Origin: Candidatus Levyibacteriota bacterium
GTDB taxonomy: Bacteria; Patescibacteriota; Microgenomatia; Levybacterales; UBA12049
Direction: 5' to 3'
NCBI GenBank assembly: GCA_018061205.1
Contig: JAGOUP010000001.1
Coordinates: 1 to 46,616, forward strand
Length of the DNA stretch: 46,616 nt
The notes below the pieces were generated by a model that was not told the DNA's origin, ran no database searches, and was given only the letters and a program-made list of their open reading frames with translations. The translations under genes and the position numbers were made by a program. Of this stretch, positions 24,844 to 33,784 are shown piece by piece (position 1 is the first letter of the stretch; each line of letters begins with the position of its first letter).

Positions 24844-24869
24844 GTCATCCTGAACTTGTTTCAGGATCT
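24844..24869. repeat. Half copy of palindromic repeat
   Basis: TGTCATCCTGAACTTGTTTC followed by AGGATC, upstream of maf; no closing half present. Confidence 0.75.
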
Positions 24870-24904
24870 AGTATAGTAATATATTATACAGTAAATACTT
24901 TTTG

Positions 24905-25669
24905 TTATGATTTCGTATCCAAAATAAACTTTCCTATCACATCCGCAACTCCATCATTATCAACAGATGGGGCGATATAATCTGCAATTGCTTTTACTTC
25001 ATCCACTGCATTTCCCAACGCCACTTTGAGGCCACATGCCATAAGGAGGGGAAAGTCATTGTAACTGTCTCCTATACCGATGATCTCATCGGTGCGAATG
25101 TCTAAAATTTGTGCCACTTCTAATATGCCGTGTTGTTTTGTCGCAGTGAGAGGGGTTATGTTGATCCCAAAACCGCCCTCCCATGCATGAAATTTATATG
25201 CATGCAAAGTCGGCACATCGTGTATTTTTCCCAAGATACTATCACATTGTTTTTCTGATAGCTGTGAAGAAATAACAGCAAAAACCTTTTCTGTATGAGT
25301 TTTATCAAAAGGAATATCTTTTGTCACACTTTGCAGAAAAATTTCTTTTACCTTTTCTTTGTGCAATATTTCTTCAATGATTGGAAGATCTTCTGTGTGA
25401 ATGAGTTTTTCTGCATATACCTTTCTTGTTTTGACATCTATAATTTGTGCGCCATCATTTACAATTGACACTCCTGTAAATTGCACACTCTTGAGGATAT
25501 TCTCGATCATAAATACAGGCCTTCCTGTGGCAATACCTGTATGAAGATATTTCCCTGCTCTATTGACTGCTTCAATCACACTCTTTGATGGAAGTGCATG
25601 CTCCGCATTCTTAACCAACGTCCCATCCAAATCCATCATCAAAGCCTTATATCTCTTTTTATGGTTCAT
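24905..25669 (-). CDS. Cof-type HAD phosphatase
   Basis: HAD-superfamily hydrolase, probably a sugar-phosphate or nucleotide phosphatase. Motif I is MMDLDGTLV (11-19), motif II TGIATGRP, and motifs III/IV GIGDSYNDFPLL; the large cap between (about 85-190) is type C2 as in Cof/YidA. C-terminus VKAIADYIAPSVDNDGVADVI is typical. 254 aa. A TACAAT -10 ends 5 nt before the ATG (minus strand 25675-25680). The substrate cannot be inferred. Confidence 0.9.
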   Translation of the reverse strand: MNHKKRYKALMMDLDGTLVKNAEHALPSKSVIEAVNRAGKYLHTGIATGRPVFMIENILKSVQFTGVSIVNDGAQIIDVKTRKVYAEKLIHTEDLPIIEEILHKEKVKEIFLQSVTKDIPFDKTHTEKVFAVISSQLSEKQCDSILGKIHDVPTLHAYKFHAWEGGFGINITPLTATKQHGILEVAQILDIRTDEIIGIGDSYNDFPLLMACGLKVALGNAVDEVKAIADYIAPSVDNDGVADVIGKFILDTKS

Positions 25670-25738
25670 AGTTCATTGTAAATATTATTTATATATATTA
25701 AATTCTTCTATTTCGTTTGCATTGAGAGAGCAAGGTAA

Positions 25739-25880
25739 GTACTTTTTGAGAATTGTCAGGGGGATTCCTCGGCCCGAAGGGATCGAGGAGGGGGTAAACT
25801 CACCCGACTAATTCTCAAAAAGTACGCCCCATTCTTCTTTCACAGCAAACATGTTTTGCGCTACTTTACGCTAAAGTAGC
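25739..25880. repeat. Long imperfect palindrome plus hairpin between purA and the HAD gene
   Basis: Perfect 16-bp arms GTACTTTTTGAGAATT (25739-25754) and its complement (25810-25825) enclose TCCTCG/CGAGGA and CCC-GAA-GGG. A second hairpin GCTACTTTA/TAAAGTAGC with loop CGC follows at 25860-25880; this layout and the CGC loop resemble the 3' end of structured repeats A-C. Confidence 0.85.
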
Positions 25881-25907
25881 TATAAGAAAATCATCTGTGG
25901 TCGATAA

Positions 25908-27179
25908 TTATATTTTAATGATCTCGTGGCGCTTTTGTCCGGTAGAAACAAATGAAATACTAATACCGGTTTGTTTCTCAATTTCTTTCAGGTAAATTTT
26001 GGCTTCCTTGGGAAGATCAGCGTATTTTGTTAAGCCTTTTGTTGGTTTATTCCATCCTTTCATTGTTTTATAGATCGGTTTTACTTTTTCCAAAAACTGA
26101 GAATCGCCATCATAGTATTCCGCTCTCTTTCCATTGATTTCATATCCGGTGCAAATTTTTATTTCAGAAAAACTATCTAAAATATCCAGTTTTGTTATTG
26201 CGATACTCGTTAGCCCATTGATCTCTGCGGCAAAACGGATGAGTGCTGCATCGAACCATCCACATCTTCTTGGTCGACCTGTTGTTGTCCCAAATTCAGC
26301 ACCTTCTGTTCTGAGTTTTTCTCCTGTGCTGTCCAAAAGTTCTGTTGGAAATGGGCCGGAGCCAACGCGTGTTGCATATGCTTTTGCAACACCGATACTA
26401 TTGGTGATATGTTTGGGTGCGATGCCAGCACCCGCATTAGCACCACCGATGAGCACTGTTGATCCGGTCACAAATGGATAGGTACCCCAGTCATTATCTA
26501 AGAACACACCTTGTGCTCCTTCGAGGAGAATGTTTTTTTTCTGCTTCAGGGCTTTTTGTAAATGAGGATATGGTTCGTTAACAAATGGTTTTATTTTTTT
26601 CTTCAAAACTGCAAAATATGTTTCTACTTCTTCTTGTTTGAGTGGCTTTTCACCGAGAGCTATTATGATTTTATTTTTTACTCGTAGTTGTGTTTCTAGT
26701 TTTTGCGAGAAGAGTTTATCATCCAGTAAATCTGCAATTCGGATACCATTATAACTGACCTTATCTGCATACACAGGTCCGATTCCCCTGCCCGTAGTTC
26801 CTGTTTTCTGTTTCCCTTTTGCTTCTTCATATACTTTGTCCAAGACTTTGTGATACGGCATGATGATATGGCAACGAGGAGAAATGAACAATTTGTTGGT
26901 TAAATCAATACCTGCATTTTTCAACATCTCAATTTCTGAAAGCAGTACCTCGAGATCGAGTACTGTGCCGTTGCTGATACAACCGATTGTTTTTTTCTGG
27001 AAAATACCTGAGGGGATGAGATGAAGTGCGAATTTGCCGTAGTCATTGATGACCGTATGCCCTGCATTGTTGCCTCCATGGAATCGAACAACATAGTCTG
27101 AGTTTTGAGAGAGATAGTCTATAATTTTCCCTTTCCCTTCATCTCCCCACTGTGCACCAATGATGATTGTTGCTGGCAT
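25908..27179 (-). CDS. purA: Adenylosuccinate synthetase
   Basis: GTP-dependent condensation of IMP and aspartate, first step to AMP. The N-terminal IIGAQWGDEGKGKIIDYL holds the catalytic Asp and P-loop; GGNNAGHT, TTGRGIGPVYADK, LEGAQGVFLDNDWGTYPFVT and the C-terminal TTGRPRRCGWFD are all conserved. At 423 aa it is full length. A TACAAT -10 lies 11 nt before the ATG. First gene of the minus-strand purine block, separated from the next by a strong palindrome. Confidence 0.97.
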   Translation of the reverse strand: MPATIIIGAQWGDEGKGKIIDYLSQNSDYVVRFHGGNNAGHTVINDYGKFALHLIPSGIFQKKTIGCISNGTVLDLEVLLSEIEMLKNAGIDLTNKLFISPRCHIIMPYHKVLDKVYEEAKGKQKTGTTGRGIGPVYADKVSYNGIRIADLLDDKLFSQKLETQLRVKNKIIIALGEKPLKQEEVETYFAVLKKKIKPFVNEPYPHLQKALKQKKNILLEGAQGVFLDNDWGTYPFVTGSTVLIGGANAGAGIAPKHITNSIGVAKAYATRVGSGPFPTELLDSTGEKLRTEGAEFGTTTGRPRRCGWFDAALIRFAAEINGLTSIAITKLDILDSFSEIKICTGYEINGKRAEYYDGDSQFLEKVKPIYKTMKGWNKPTKGLTKYADLPKEAKIYLKEIEKQTGISISFVSTGQKRHEIIKI

Positions 27180-27234
27180 ATAGCTGTGTAATTGTAATCA
27201 ACTCAAAGCACAAACACAAGGGGAAAATTTCACT

Positions 27235-27261
27235 TGTCATCCTGAACTTGTTTCAGGATCT
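27235..27261. repeat. Half copy of palindromic repeat
   Basis: TGTCATCCTGAACTTGTTTC followed by AGGATC between the divergent purA and dnaG; next to it is a low-complexity TTTCCATTTATC tract. Confidence 0.75.
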
Positions 27262-27361
27262 CAGATTATTTTCCATTTATCATTTGCCATTTTCCATTTA
27301 TTTTTTTATTTCAAAATTCCGTTTTTTTATAAACCCTGAACTATGAACAACGGTTATCCCG

Positions 27362-27370
27362 TGCTACAAT
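27362..27370 (+). promoter_or_regulatory. dnaG extended -10 (TGCTACAAT)
   Basis: TG-C-TACAAT ends 8 nt before ATG 27379 and lies inside the longer frame opening at 27343, which argues for the later start. Confidence 0.6.
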
Positions 27371-27378
27371 ACCCTCGT

Positions 27379-29166
27379 ATGGATCAAGTAGCTCAAATAC
27401 GAGAAAAAACAGATATTGTTGCTCTTCTTTCGGAATATCTCCCACTCAAAAAACTCGGACGAAACTTCAAGACCACGTGCCCGTTTCATAGTGAGAAAAG
27501 TCCCTCATTTGTTGTCTCCCCTGAGCGACAAATTTGGCATTGTTTTGGGTGTGATAAAGGAGGAGATGTCTATACGTTTTTGATGGAGTATGAAAATTTA
27601 GAATTTCCTGAAGCCCTCAGATTGTTAGCAAAAAGAACCGGAGTAGAATTGGAACAATTCAAAGGTTCTTCAGTTACTACGTCAAAAAAAGAAGCAATCT
27701 ACAAAATAAATGCATTGACTGCTGAGTTTTATCACTATGTGTTGCTACATCTTCCTGCTGGGAAAAAAGCACTGGAGTATCTGACCAATGAGCGGAAATT
27801 AAGTCCTGAAGTGATAAAAACATTTACTATTGGCTTTGCACCAAAAAGTGGGAGAGCACTCGTTGACTATTTGATCACAAAGAAAAAATTTAGACAAGAT
27901 GATGTGGTCGATGCAGGATTGACATCGATGCGTAGTGGACGAGTATCAGATTTTTTTACGGATCGTATTATGTTTCCGCTTCTTGATCATCGGGAGAATG
28001 TGATTGGTTTTTCCGGACGTGTTATGGATCCCTCAACAACGCAGATGGGAAAATATATCAATACACGTGAAACACTGGTATATCACAAAGGCGAAGTCTT
28101 TTTTGGTCTCAACACCGCAAAAAATGAAATCAAAAAAGAAAACAGAGCGATTATTATGGAAGGAGAATTTGATGTTATTTCCTCTTTTCAGGAAGGCATC
28201 AGCAATGCCGTTGCAGTCAAAGGAACTGCATTGACTCCTATCCAAGTAAATTTGCTCGCTCGGTTTTGCTCAAAAGTGAGTATGTGTTTTGACCAAGATA
28301 GTGCAGGGCAACAAGCACTGCTTCGAAGTATCCCTATTCTTGAAAAGAAAGGGATGACGATTACCGTCGTGCTGATACCAGGAGGAAAAGATCCGCATGA
28401 TGCGATTATTGCCGACTCTTTTGTTTTCAAGCAGTCAGTCAAACACGATGTTGGTGTGTATGATTATTTGATTGATCAGACAGTAAAAAAATACGGTGTA
28501 AAAAGCGCAGAAGACAAAAAACACATTAGTGATACGATATTGCCACTTCTGCAAGGGATTGAAAATGAGATCATCAAAGAACACTATATGCGTGTCTTAG
28601 CGACCAATCTTGACACATCCTATGAAAGTATTGACCGACAAATAGAAAAAGGAAAACAGCTACAAAGTGTTGAGAAAATTGTCCAAATTGCCAAGGAGAA
28701 GAAAAATAGAGATGAAATGCTTGAATCCTATGTATTGGCTCTTGTATTACAGTCTCCCGTACCAAAGGATGCAGTTACTGCGTTAGAGCATATTTTAACT
28801 CGAGATTTTCCAAAAGAGCGTGCAGTGCAAAAGATACTGATCGCTTTGATAGTGCATTTTGAAATAGCAGATACTATTGCTATTCATGCGTTTGGGAACA
28901 ATCTGCCTCAGGAGCTCATCAAAACGTATGATACCGCCTTTTTATATCCGATTCCAAAATTTGTAACAGATGAAGAGTATATAACAGAAGTAAAGAAAGC
29001 TGCCAAGGAATTAAAGCTGGTGTCTATACGCTCCCAAATGAAGCTGATTTCAGAAAAAATGAAAGAAAAACACGGAAAAGAAGAGGTAAACCAGGGGGAG
29101 AGTGCATTGAGTCAATTACAGGAGGAATTTACTCGTTTAAGCACACAATTGCACGAAAGCTCATAG
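27379..29166 (+). CDS. dnaG: DNA primase
   Basis: Makes RNA primers at the replication fork. The N-terminal CHC2 zinc ribbon (CPFHSEKSPSF ... WHCFGCDKGGDV), the core with FSGRVMDP, and the TOPRIM acidic motifs MEGEFDVIS and CFDQDSAG are in order; the C-terminal region is the helicase-interaction part, poorly conserved as usual. About 595 aa from ATG 27379. The dnaG-rpoD pair is the usual macromolecular-synthesis arrangement; rpsU is absent here. Confidence 0.96.
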   Translation: MDQVAQIREKTDIVALLSEYLPLKKLGRNFKTTCPFHSEKSPSFVVSPERQIWHCFGCDKGGDVYTFLMEYENLEFPEALRLLAKRTGVELEQFKGSSVTTSKKEAIYKINALTAEFYHYVLLHLPAGKKALEYLTNERKLSPEVIKTFTIGFAPKSGRALVDYLITKKKFRQDDVVDAGLTSMRSGRVSDFFTDRIMFPLLDHRENVIGFSGRVMDPSTTQMGKYINTRETLVYHKGEVFFGLNTAKNEIKKENRAIIMEGEFDVISSFQEGISNAVAVKGTALTPIQVNLLARFCSKVSMCFDQDSAGQQALLRSIPILEKKGMTITVVLIPGGKDPHDAIIADSFVFKQSVKHDVGVYDYLIDQTVKKYGVKSAEDKKHISDTILPLLQGIENEIIKEHYMRVLATNLDTSYESIDRQIEKGKQLQSVEKIVQIAKEKKNRDEMLESYVLALVLQSPVPKDAVTALEHILTRDFPKERAVQKILIALIVHFEIADTIAIHAFGNNLPQELIKTYDTAFLYPIPKFVTDEEYITEVKKAAKELKLVSIRSQMKLISEKMKEKHGKEEVNQGESALSQLQEEFTRLSTQLHESS

Positions 29167-29186
29167 TTTCATCTTTGTGTGTTTTG

Positions 29187-29195
29187 TGGTACAAT
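29187..29195 (+). promoter_or_regulatory. rpoD extended -10 (TGGTACAAT)
   Basis: TG-G-TACAAT, 27 nt before ATG 29223, one of the longer leaders in the window; a TTTCAT -35-like box lies 17 nt upstream. No clear Shine-Dalgarno. Confidence 0.5.
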
Positions 29196-29222
29196 GGATA
29201 GACTCAAATCCCAAAGATTTTT

Positions 29223-30305
29223 ATGAAGCAACTCACCACGACCAAAATTACCGACATTGTCGCCTCCGCCAAGAAACGTGGATACATGACACAGGATGAG
29301 ATTTTGACTATCTATCCGCTTCCTGAACAACACATTGCAGAACTTGATGAACTGTATGACAAACTCTTCAAGCTCAATTTAGATGTGTTTGAAAGTGTGG
29401 CTGAAACAGCGAGTGATGAAAAACCTATTGAGCAGCTCGAAAAAGAACTCGAAGCATTGACAGTTTTGACAGAAGGGACTGTCTCTGATCCTGTCAGAAT
29501 GTATCTCAAAGAAATTGGCCGTATTCCTCTGTTGAAATTTGAGCAGGAAATATCGTTGGCAAAACAGGTTGAAAAAGGCAGTAAAGAAGCGAAAAAAACC
29601 CTGATTACCTCTAACCTTCGTTTGGTTGTGTCTATTGCGAAAAAGTACGTTGGTCGAGGACTTACCCTGCTTGATTTGATCCAAGAAGGAAACCAAGGGT
29701 TGATTCGAGCAGTTGAAAAATATGATTGGAGACGAGGCTATAAATTCTCAACCTATGCAACATGGTGGATTCGTCAATCAATTACCCGTGCTATTGCTGA
29801 TCAGGCACGAACGATTCGTATTCCCGTACACATGGTTGAAAATATCAATAGATTTTTGCGAACTTCTCGAAAGCTCATGCAGGAACTCGGTCGTGAACCA
29901 ACCCCTGAAGAAGTAGCCAAAGTGTTAGGTATTGAACCAGACAAAGCACTTGAAATCATCAAAATCTCACAAGAACCAGCCAGTTTAGAATCACCAGTAG
30001 GCGATGAAGAAGATAGTAGACTGGGTGATTTTATCCATGACACCAATGCCCCAACCCTTTTTGATACCGCTTCTCGTGAACTGTTGAAAGAACAAGTAGA
30101 GCAAGTATTAGACACGCTTTCTGATAGAGAACGACGAGTATTGGAAGAACGATTTGGTCTCAAAGATGGAAAGTCAAAGACACTAGAAGAAGTAGGCAGA
30201 ACTTTTGCGGTTACTCGTGAACGTATTCGTCAAATTGAAGCAAAAGCACTCAGAAAGCTCAGACATCCCTCACGTGGGAACAAACTCCGTGACTATTTAG
30301 GCTAA
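29223..30305 (+). CDS. rpoD: RNA polymerase primary sigma factor
   Basis: Sigma-70 housekeeping factor recognising -35/-10 promoters. Region 1.1-like N-terminus, region 1.2 DPVRMYLKEIGRIPLL, region 2 NLRLVVSIAKKYVGRGL...LIQEGNQGLIRAVEKYDWRRGYKFSTYATWW (2.4 included), region 3, and region 4 helix-turn-helix ending VTRERIRQIEAKALRKL. 360 aa, short because the large non-conserved region is missing, as in Bacillus SigA. Ends in a 9-nt tail-to-tail overlap with thiL. Confidence 0.96.
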   Translation: MKQLTTTKITDIVASAKKRGYMTQDEILTIYPLPEQHIAELDELYDKLFKLNLDVFESVAETASDEKPIEQLEKELEALTVLTEGTVSDPVRMYLKEIGRIPLLKFEQEISLAKQVEKGSKEAKKTLITSNLRLVVSIAKKYVGRGLTLLDLIQEGNQGLIRAVEKYDWRRGYKFSTYATWWIRQSITRAIADQARTIRIPVHMVENINRFLRTSRKLMQELGREPTPEEVAKVLGIEPDKALEIIKISQEPASLESPVGDEEDSRLGDFIHDTNAPTLFDTASRELLKEQVEQVLDTLSDRERRVLEERFGLKDGKSKTLEEVGRTFAVTRERIRQIEAKALRKLRHPSRGNKLRDYLG

Positions 30306-31295
30306 GTTATCAAATCCTATTGCCTCAAGTTTTATTTTTTCTCCGTTGGGTGAAACCAGTATTTTCCCTTGTTTTTTTGGAGTGATCTTACCGATTACAG
30401 AGATAGTAATCCCGATTTTTTCTTTTATAGTGTCAATAATATGACGCTCGTACCGTGCGGGAGCAGTAAAGCAGAGTCCAAAATCCTCCCCGCCTTCAAG
30501 TGCAAGCATAAGGGGATTTTTGCCTGCTATTTTTCCATACGCCTTGACTGCAGGACTGATAGGAATATGTTTTGCCTCTATGGTGACGCCGACACTACTT
30601 GCATCACAGAGATGGAGTACATCAGTAGCCAATCCATCGCTCATATCAGTCATTGCTGTTACTACTTTTAGGCTTGCAAGTATGATTCCTTCTTTTACCT
30701 TTGCTGTTGGTTTAAAGTGATGCGTGAGTAGGTATTGTTTATGTTTTTTACTCAACGGTATCTGAGGGTGTTGTAGCAATTCCCATCCGGTATGTGCATC
30801 ACCCAAAAACCCGGTGACAAAAACAGTATCACCAACCCGAGCCCCTTTTTTTAGTAACAAGTGAGCAGTATCGACTTCTCCAATCGCCATGATATCGATT
30901 CCCCACAATGCTGATTTGGTAACATTGCCGCCGATGATTGTTGTATTATATGCGCTGCATGCTTCTAAAATGCCTTTATTTATTTCACGCATCCACGTAT
31001 TTCTTTCAGGTCTATTTGGGACGAAGAGAGAGCTGAGACAATATTTTGGTGTTGCACCCATAGCGATAATATCACTCACTCCTGCACTCATTGCCCGAAA
31101 TCCTAACTGATGCGGATGGATTTGGGTTGTTTTAAAATGGGTATTTTCTACTTGTGAGTCGCAGGTATACACTAGCTTCATATCAGGAGAAGGTGTGGTG
31201 ATAGCTGCATCATCACCGATACCCACGACAATCGAAGCATCCTTTTTGTAAAAAAGTTTTTGAAAAGATGTGAGGAGATCGTTTTCTGTTTGCAT
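30297..31295 (-). CDS. thiL: Thiamine-monophosphate kinase
   Basis: Phosphorylates TMP to the cofactor TPP. The AIR-synthase-fold signatures IVVGIGDDAAI, TCDSQVENTHF, GFRAMSAGVSDIIAMGATP, TDMSDGLATDVLHLC and LALEGGEDFGLCF are those of ThiL. 332 aa, full length. No other thiamine gene is in the window, so salvage is assumed. A TATAAT overlapping the stop of the upstream gene ends 9 nt before the ATG. Confidence 0.9.
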   Translation of the reverse strand: MQTENDLLTSFQKLFYKKDASIVVGIGDDAAITTPSPDMKLVYTCDSQVENTHFKTTQIHPHQLGFRAMSAGVSDIIAMGATPKYCLSSLFVPNRPERNTWMREINKGILEACSAYNTTIIGGNVTKSALWGIDIMAIGEVDTAHLLLKKGARVGDTVFVTGFLGDAHTGWELLQHPQIPLSKKHKQYLLTHHFKPTAKVKEGIILASLKVVTAMTDMSDGLATDVLHLCDASSVGVTIEAKHIPISPAVKAYGKIAGKNPLMLALEGGEDFGLCFTAPARYERHIIDTIKEKIGITISVIGKITPKKQGKILVSPNGEKIKLEAIGFDNLA

Positions 31296-31305
31296 GAGGG
31301 ACTTA

Positions 31306-32661
31306 TTATAAATGATGTTCTGTCATTGCGGCTACTGTTTTCCAAAACTGCATAACACCCGTATCATCGAGTTCATCTTGATGTGTATCTTCACTATGTT
31401 GTTGTCTCGTATAGTCCATCATCTTTGCAAAAATACCCTCTCGCAGACACCAGATGATGAAATTGCTTGATTGCAGTGAATGAGGGGGGAGGAGGATTCC
31501 TCTCCATGTTTTGGCGACTCGCAAGAGCTCTCTTCCAAAAACAGTATCCAGCGATACATTCTTTTCTGCTTTTTCCCACAACATTTCATGGACTGTTTTG
31601 TTTGGGATGAGATGATGGCGCCGTAAAAAAGCGATATTGTCGTACTCTTGTTTTCCTACTGGATGTGCAAAGAGGAGGAGTGATCCTCCTGTTTGCTGTG
31701 GTGTCAGTAGTGCTTTAAATGTTTGTTCGCTTGGTTTGGTTACTTCCAGTGAGATGACATGATCGGTATAGAGTTTTTCATAATTATTGACTGTTTCTCT
31801 ATCATGGGGTGAGACATGCAAATGAACATATGGGTGATCAAGCATGGATGTTAAAAATTGATTCGTGTATTGTGCTTGTTTTGCTATGATATGAAAAACA
31901 AAACGATCTGATGCTTGATGCAAATACGGGATGAGTTTTGCTAAAAAGTCAGTTCCCACAGCAGCACCTGGGATAGGGAGTGCGACATGAATCTGTGTGC
32001 GGCTTTGCAGATGTACTTGTTCTTGTTTTTTGTGCTGTTTTTCAGCAGTGAGATGCGTTGAAAAAGAAGGAGAAAGGGGATAGGGAATAATGGTCATAGG
32101 GAGTTTTGCAAAAGTGAAAAGTTTTGCAAAATCATCCAATTTTTCTTTTGTATAGTGACTTGGGACAAAGGTCATAGCAGCCCCTGGTATATACCAGAGT
32201 GGTTGTGGACTGTCATCCGTTACTTGGACAAATAACAGTAGTTTGATATTTTTTTTCTTTTCGATTGTTTCCTTGATATGGGAGAGTTGGTGTGCGAGTC
32301 CAAAATGTGTTGCAACAACCACGATAGTATCAGGAATGATGAGTCGCTCATCCAAAATAGTTGCGAGTTGTTGATAGAGGAGTTTTGTTCTGGTGTGGAG
32401 GATAAATTCATAAATAAAGGTCGTGACATATTGCATCCATCCTGTTTGTCCCCATTCAAAAAGAGTTCTTGTTATGGGATGAATACTCATAAATCGATGG
32501 AGTGCACCGACTGCTTTATCTTGTGAACCCAGCAGTATTGGACTAACTGTTTCAGGGAGTCCTTCATAAAGCGCATCAGTAACCCGCAGATGACCGAGTC
32601 CTGTTGGAGAATAAGCAAAAATAACGAGAACTGATTTTTGTGAGAGGGCAGAAAGTGACAT
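31306..32661 (-). CDS. GT-B-like glycosyltransferase-fold protein (MurG/MGDG-synthase-like N-terminus)
   Basis: The N-terminal VLVIFAYSPTGLGHLRVTDAL resembles the G-x-G-H acceptor loop of MurG and diacylglycerol glucosyltransferases, followed by VVATHFGLAHQL and FVQVTDDSPQPLWYIPGA, a pattern seen in that group. The C-terminal half lacks an obvious donor motif (no GGS-x-GA-x2-lN). 451 aa, no membrane segments. A TGCTAGACT -10 ends 6 nt before the ATG. Enzymatic activity is not certain; a glycosyltransferase-related role in envelope building is inference. Confidence 0.6.
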   Translation of the reverse strand: MSLSALSQKSVLVIFAYSPTGLGHLRVTDALYEGLPETVSPILLGSQDKAVGALHRFMSIHPITRTLFEWGQTGWMQYVTTFIYEFILHTRTKLLYQQLATILDERLIIPDTIVVVATHFGLAHQLSHIKETIEKKKNIKLLLFVQVTDDSPQPLWYIPGAAMTFVPSHYTKEKLDDFAKLFTFAKLPMTIIPYPLSPSFSTHLTAEKQHKKQEQVHLQSRTQIHVALPIPGAAVGTDFLAKLIPYLHQASDRFVFHIIAKQAQYTNQFLTSMLDHPYVHLHVSPHDRETVNNYEKLYTDHVISLEVTKPSEQTFKALLTPQQTGGSLLLFAHPVGKQEYDNIAFLRRHHLIPNKTVHEMLWEKAEKNVSLDTVFGRELLRVAKTWRGILLPPHSLQSSNFIIWCLREGIFAKMMDYTRQQHSEDTHQDELDDTGVMQFWKTVAAMTEHHL

Positions 32662-32702
32662 ATCTCCAGTCTAGCAAGGGAATTTACAATGTACAATGAA
32701 GA

Positions 32703-33077
32703 ATGTATAATGAGGGGACGGAAAATAGGACTTTTGATATTCGACAACGAAGCTTTCAATTTGGAGTAAAGATCGTTCTTTTTATTAGAACCTTTCCAAA
32801 AGATACGGCAGGGTTTGCTATTGGAAATCAATTGATACGTTCTGGAACTTCAGTGGGAGCAAATATTGAAGAAGGACAAAATGCTAGTAGTCGAAAGGAT
32901 TTTATTCATTGTTTGACTATTTCCTTAAAAGAAGCAAGAGAAACTGAATATTGGTTGAAGATAATTCAAGAAACGAAATTAATTATACATGAAGATTTGG
33001 TAGGACTTTTACAAGAGATTAACGAATTAATTAAAATATTGACAACAATTATTAAAAAATCCAAGGAAAAATTGTAA
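32703..33077 (+). CDS. Four-helix-bundle protein (23S rRNA intervening-sequence family)
   Basis: Small helical protein with the family core: FPKDTAGFAIGNQLIRSGTSVGANIEEG then SSRKDFIHCLTISLKEARETEYWLKI. Members (S23/IVP family) form pentameric four-helix bundles; they were first found in rRNA intervening sequences but mostly occur free, with unknown function. 124 aa, normal. The ATG lies in a repetitive TACAATG-type stretch just downstream of a TACAAT box, so promoter and start are packed together. No rRNA is present here. Confidence 0.85.
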   Translation: MYNEGTENRTFDIRQRSFQFGVKIVLFIRTFPKDTAGFAIGNQLIRSGTSVGANIEEGQNASSRKDFIHCLTISLKEARETEYWLKIIQETKLIIHEDLVGLLQEINELIKILTTIIKKSKEKL

Positions 33078-33128
33078 AAGTACATATAAATTTGTACATT
33101 TTACATTTTAAATTGTACATTTATATAT

Positions 33129-33200
33129 TCCGCGATAGCTCAATGGTAGAGCAGGAAACTGTTAATTTCAAGGTTCTAGGTTCGAATCCTAGTCGCGGAG
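33129..33200 (+). tRNA. tRNA-Asn (anticodon GUU)
   Basis: Acceptor TCCGCGA pairs with TCGCGGA; D-arm GCTC/GAGC; anticodon loop CTGTTAA gives GUU; T-arm CTAGG-TTCGAAT-CCTAG; discriminator G73. The top pair of the anticodon stem is G-A. CCA is not encoded. It stands at the left edge of the accessory zone. Confidence 0.93.
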
Positions 33201-33216
33201 CAAGTTAGCCTTGCAG

Positions 33217-33600
33217 TTATATATGATCAGAGGTGTCTGATTCTGCTTCCTGTTTAGTTTTATGGATAGTTCGGGCTTTGTGGTGTGCGGGTGAATATAC
33301 AGTATAAAGCTTCAAGGGTTCAGTAGAGGAAGAATTTACAATATTATGCTTTGTTCCTGCGGGAACAATAATTGCGCTTCCGTCTTTCAGCAAATGTTCT
33401 TCCTCGTTCATGATAACTTTGCCTTCGCCTTTTTCAATTCTGAGAAACTGGTCGGTTGTCTCATGAATTTCGATTCCTATATCTTCTTTGGGCAATAAAG
33501 ACATAAGAACAAGCTGTGAATGTTGTGCAGTATAAATTACTTTTCGAAAGTTATTATTGGATAATGTTAGCTCTTCAATATTTTTTACGAAACCATGCAT
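33217..33600 (-). CDS. Cupin-domain protein
   Basis: Small beta-barrel protein, 127 aa. The cupin motif 1 analogue is EIHETTDQFLRIEKGEGKVIM (with H, E, Q as possible metal ligands) and motif 2 VPAGTKHNIVNSS (His). LYTVYSPAHHKARTIHKTKQEAE at the C-terminus matches a common bacterial cupin subgroup of unknown substrate. The promoter TGGTATTAT (33607-33615) ends 6 nt before the start. Convergent with tRNA-Asn, 16 nt away. Confidence 0.87.
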   Translation of the reverse strand: MHGFVKNIEELTLSNNNFRKVIYTAQHSQLVLMSLLPKEDIGIEIHETTDQFLRIEKGEGKVIMNEEEHLLKDGSAIIVPAGTKHNIVNSSSTEPLKLYTVYSPAHHKARTIHKTKQEAESDTSDHI

Positions 33601-33606
33601 ATGTAT

Positions 33607-33615
33607 ATAATACCA
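33607..33615 (-). promoter_or_regulatory. Extended -10 (TGGTATTAT) of the cupin gene
   Basis: Minus-strand element ending 6 nt before the ATG at 33600. Confidence 0.5.
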
Positions 33616-33772
33616 TAAGTATCAATTGCAGGTCATCAGATTTAATATCATTTATTTCCGGATATTAATTTGACTGAAAAATCCCGCAACTATATTTCCG
33701 TCAAGGTAAGATTTTCTATCAATTATCTTACAAGCCAATAGATTGAAGCCTGACTTAAATCTTTAATAAGTA

Positions 33773-33778
33773 TATAAT
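33773..33778 (+). promoter_or_regulatory. -10 (TATAAT) of the small membrane protein
   Basis: Ends 6 nt before ATG 33785. Confidence 0.55.
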
Positions 33779-33784
33779 ACAAAT

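Noticed and set aside
26134..26481. 115-aa plus-strand frame
   Set aside because: Antisense to conserved purA sequence.
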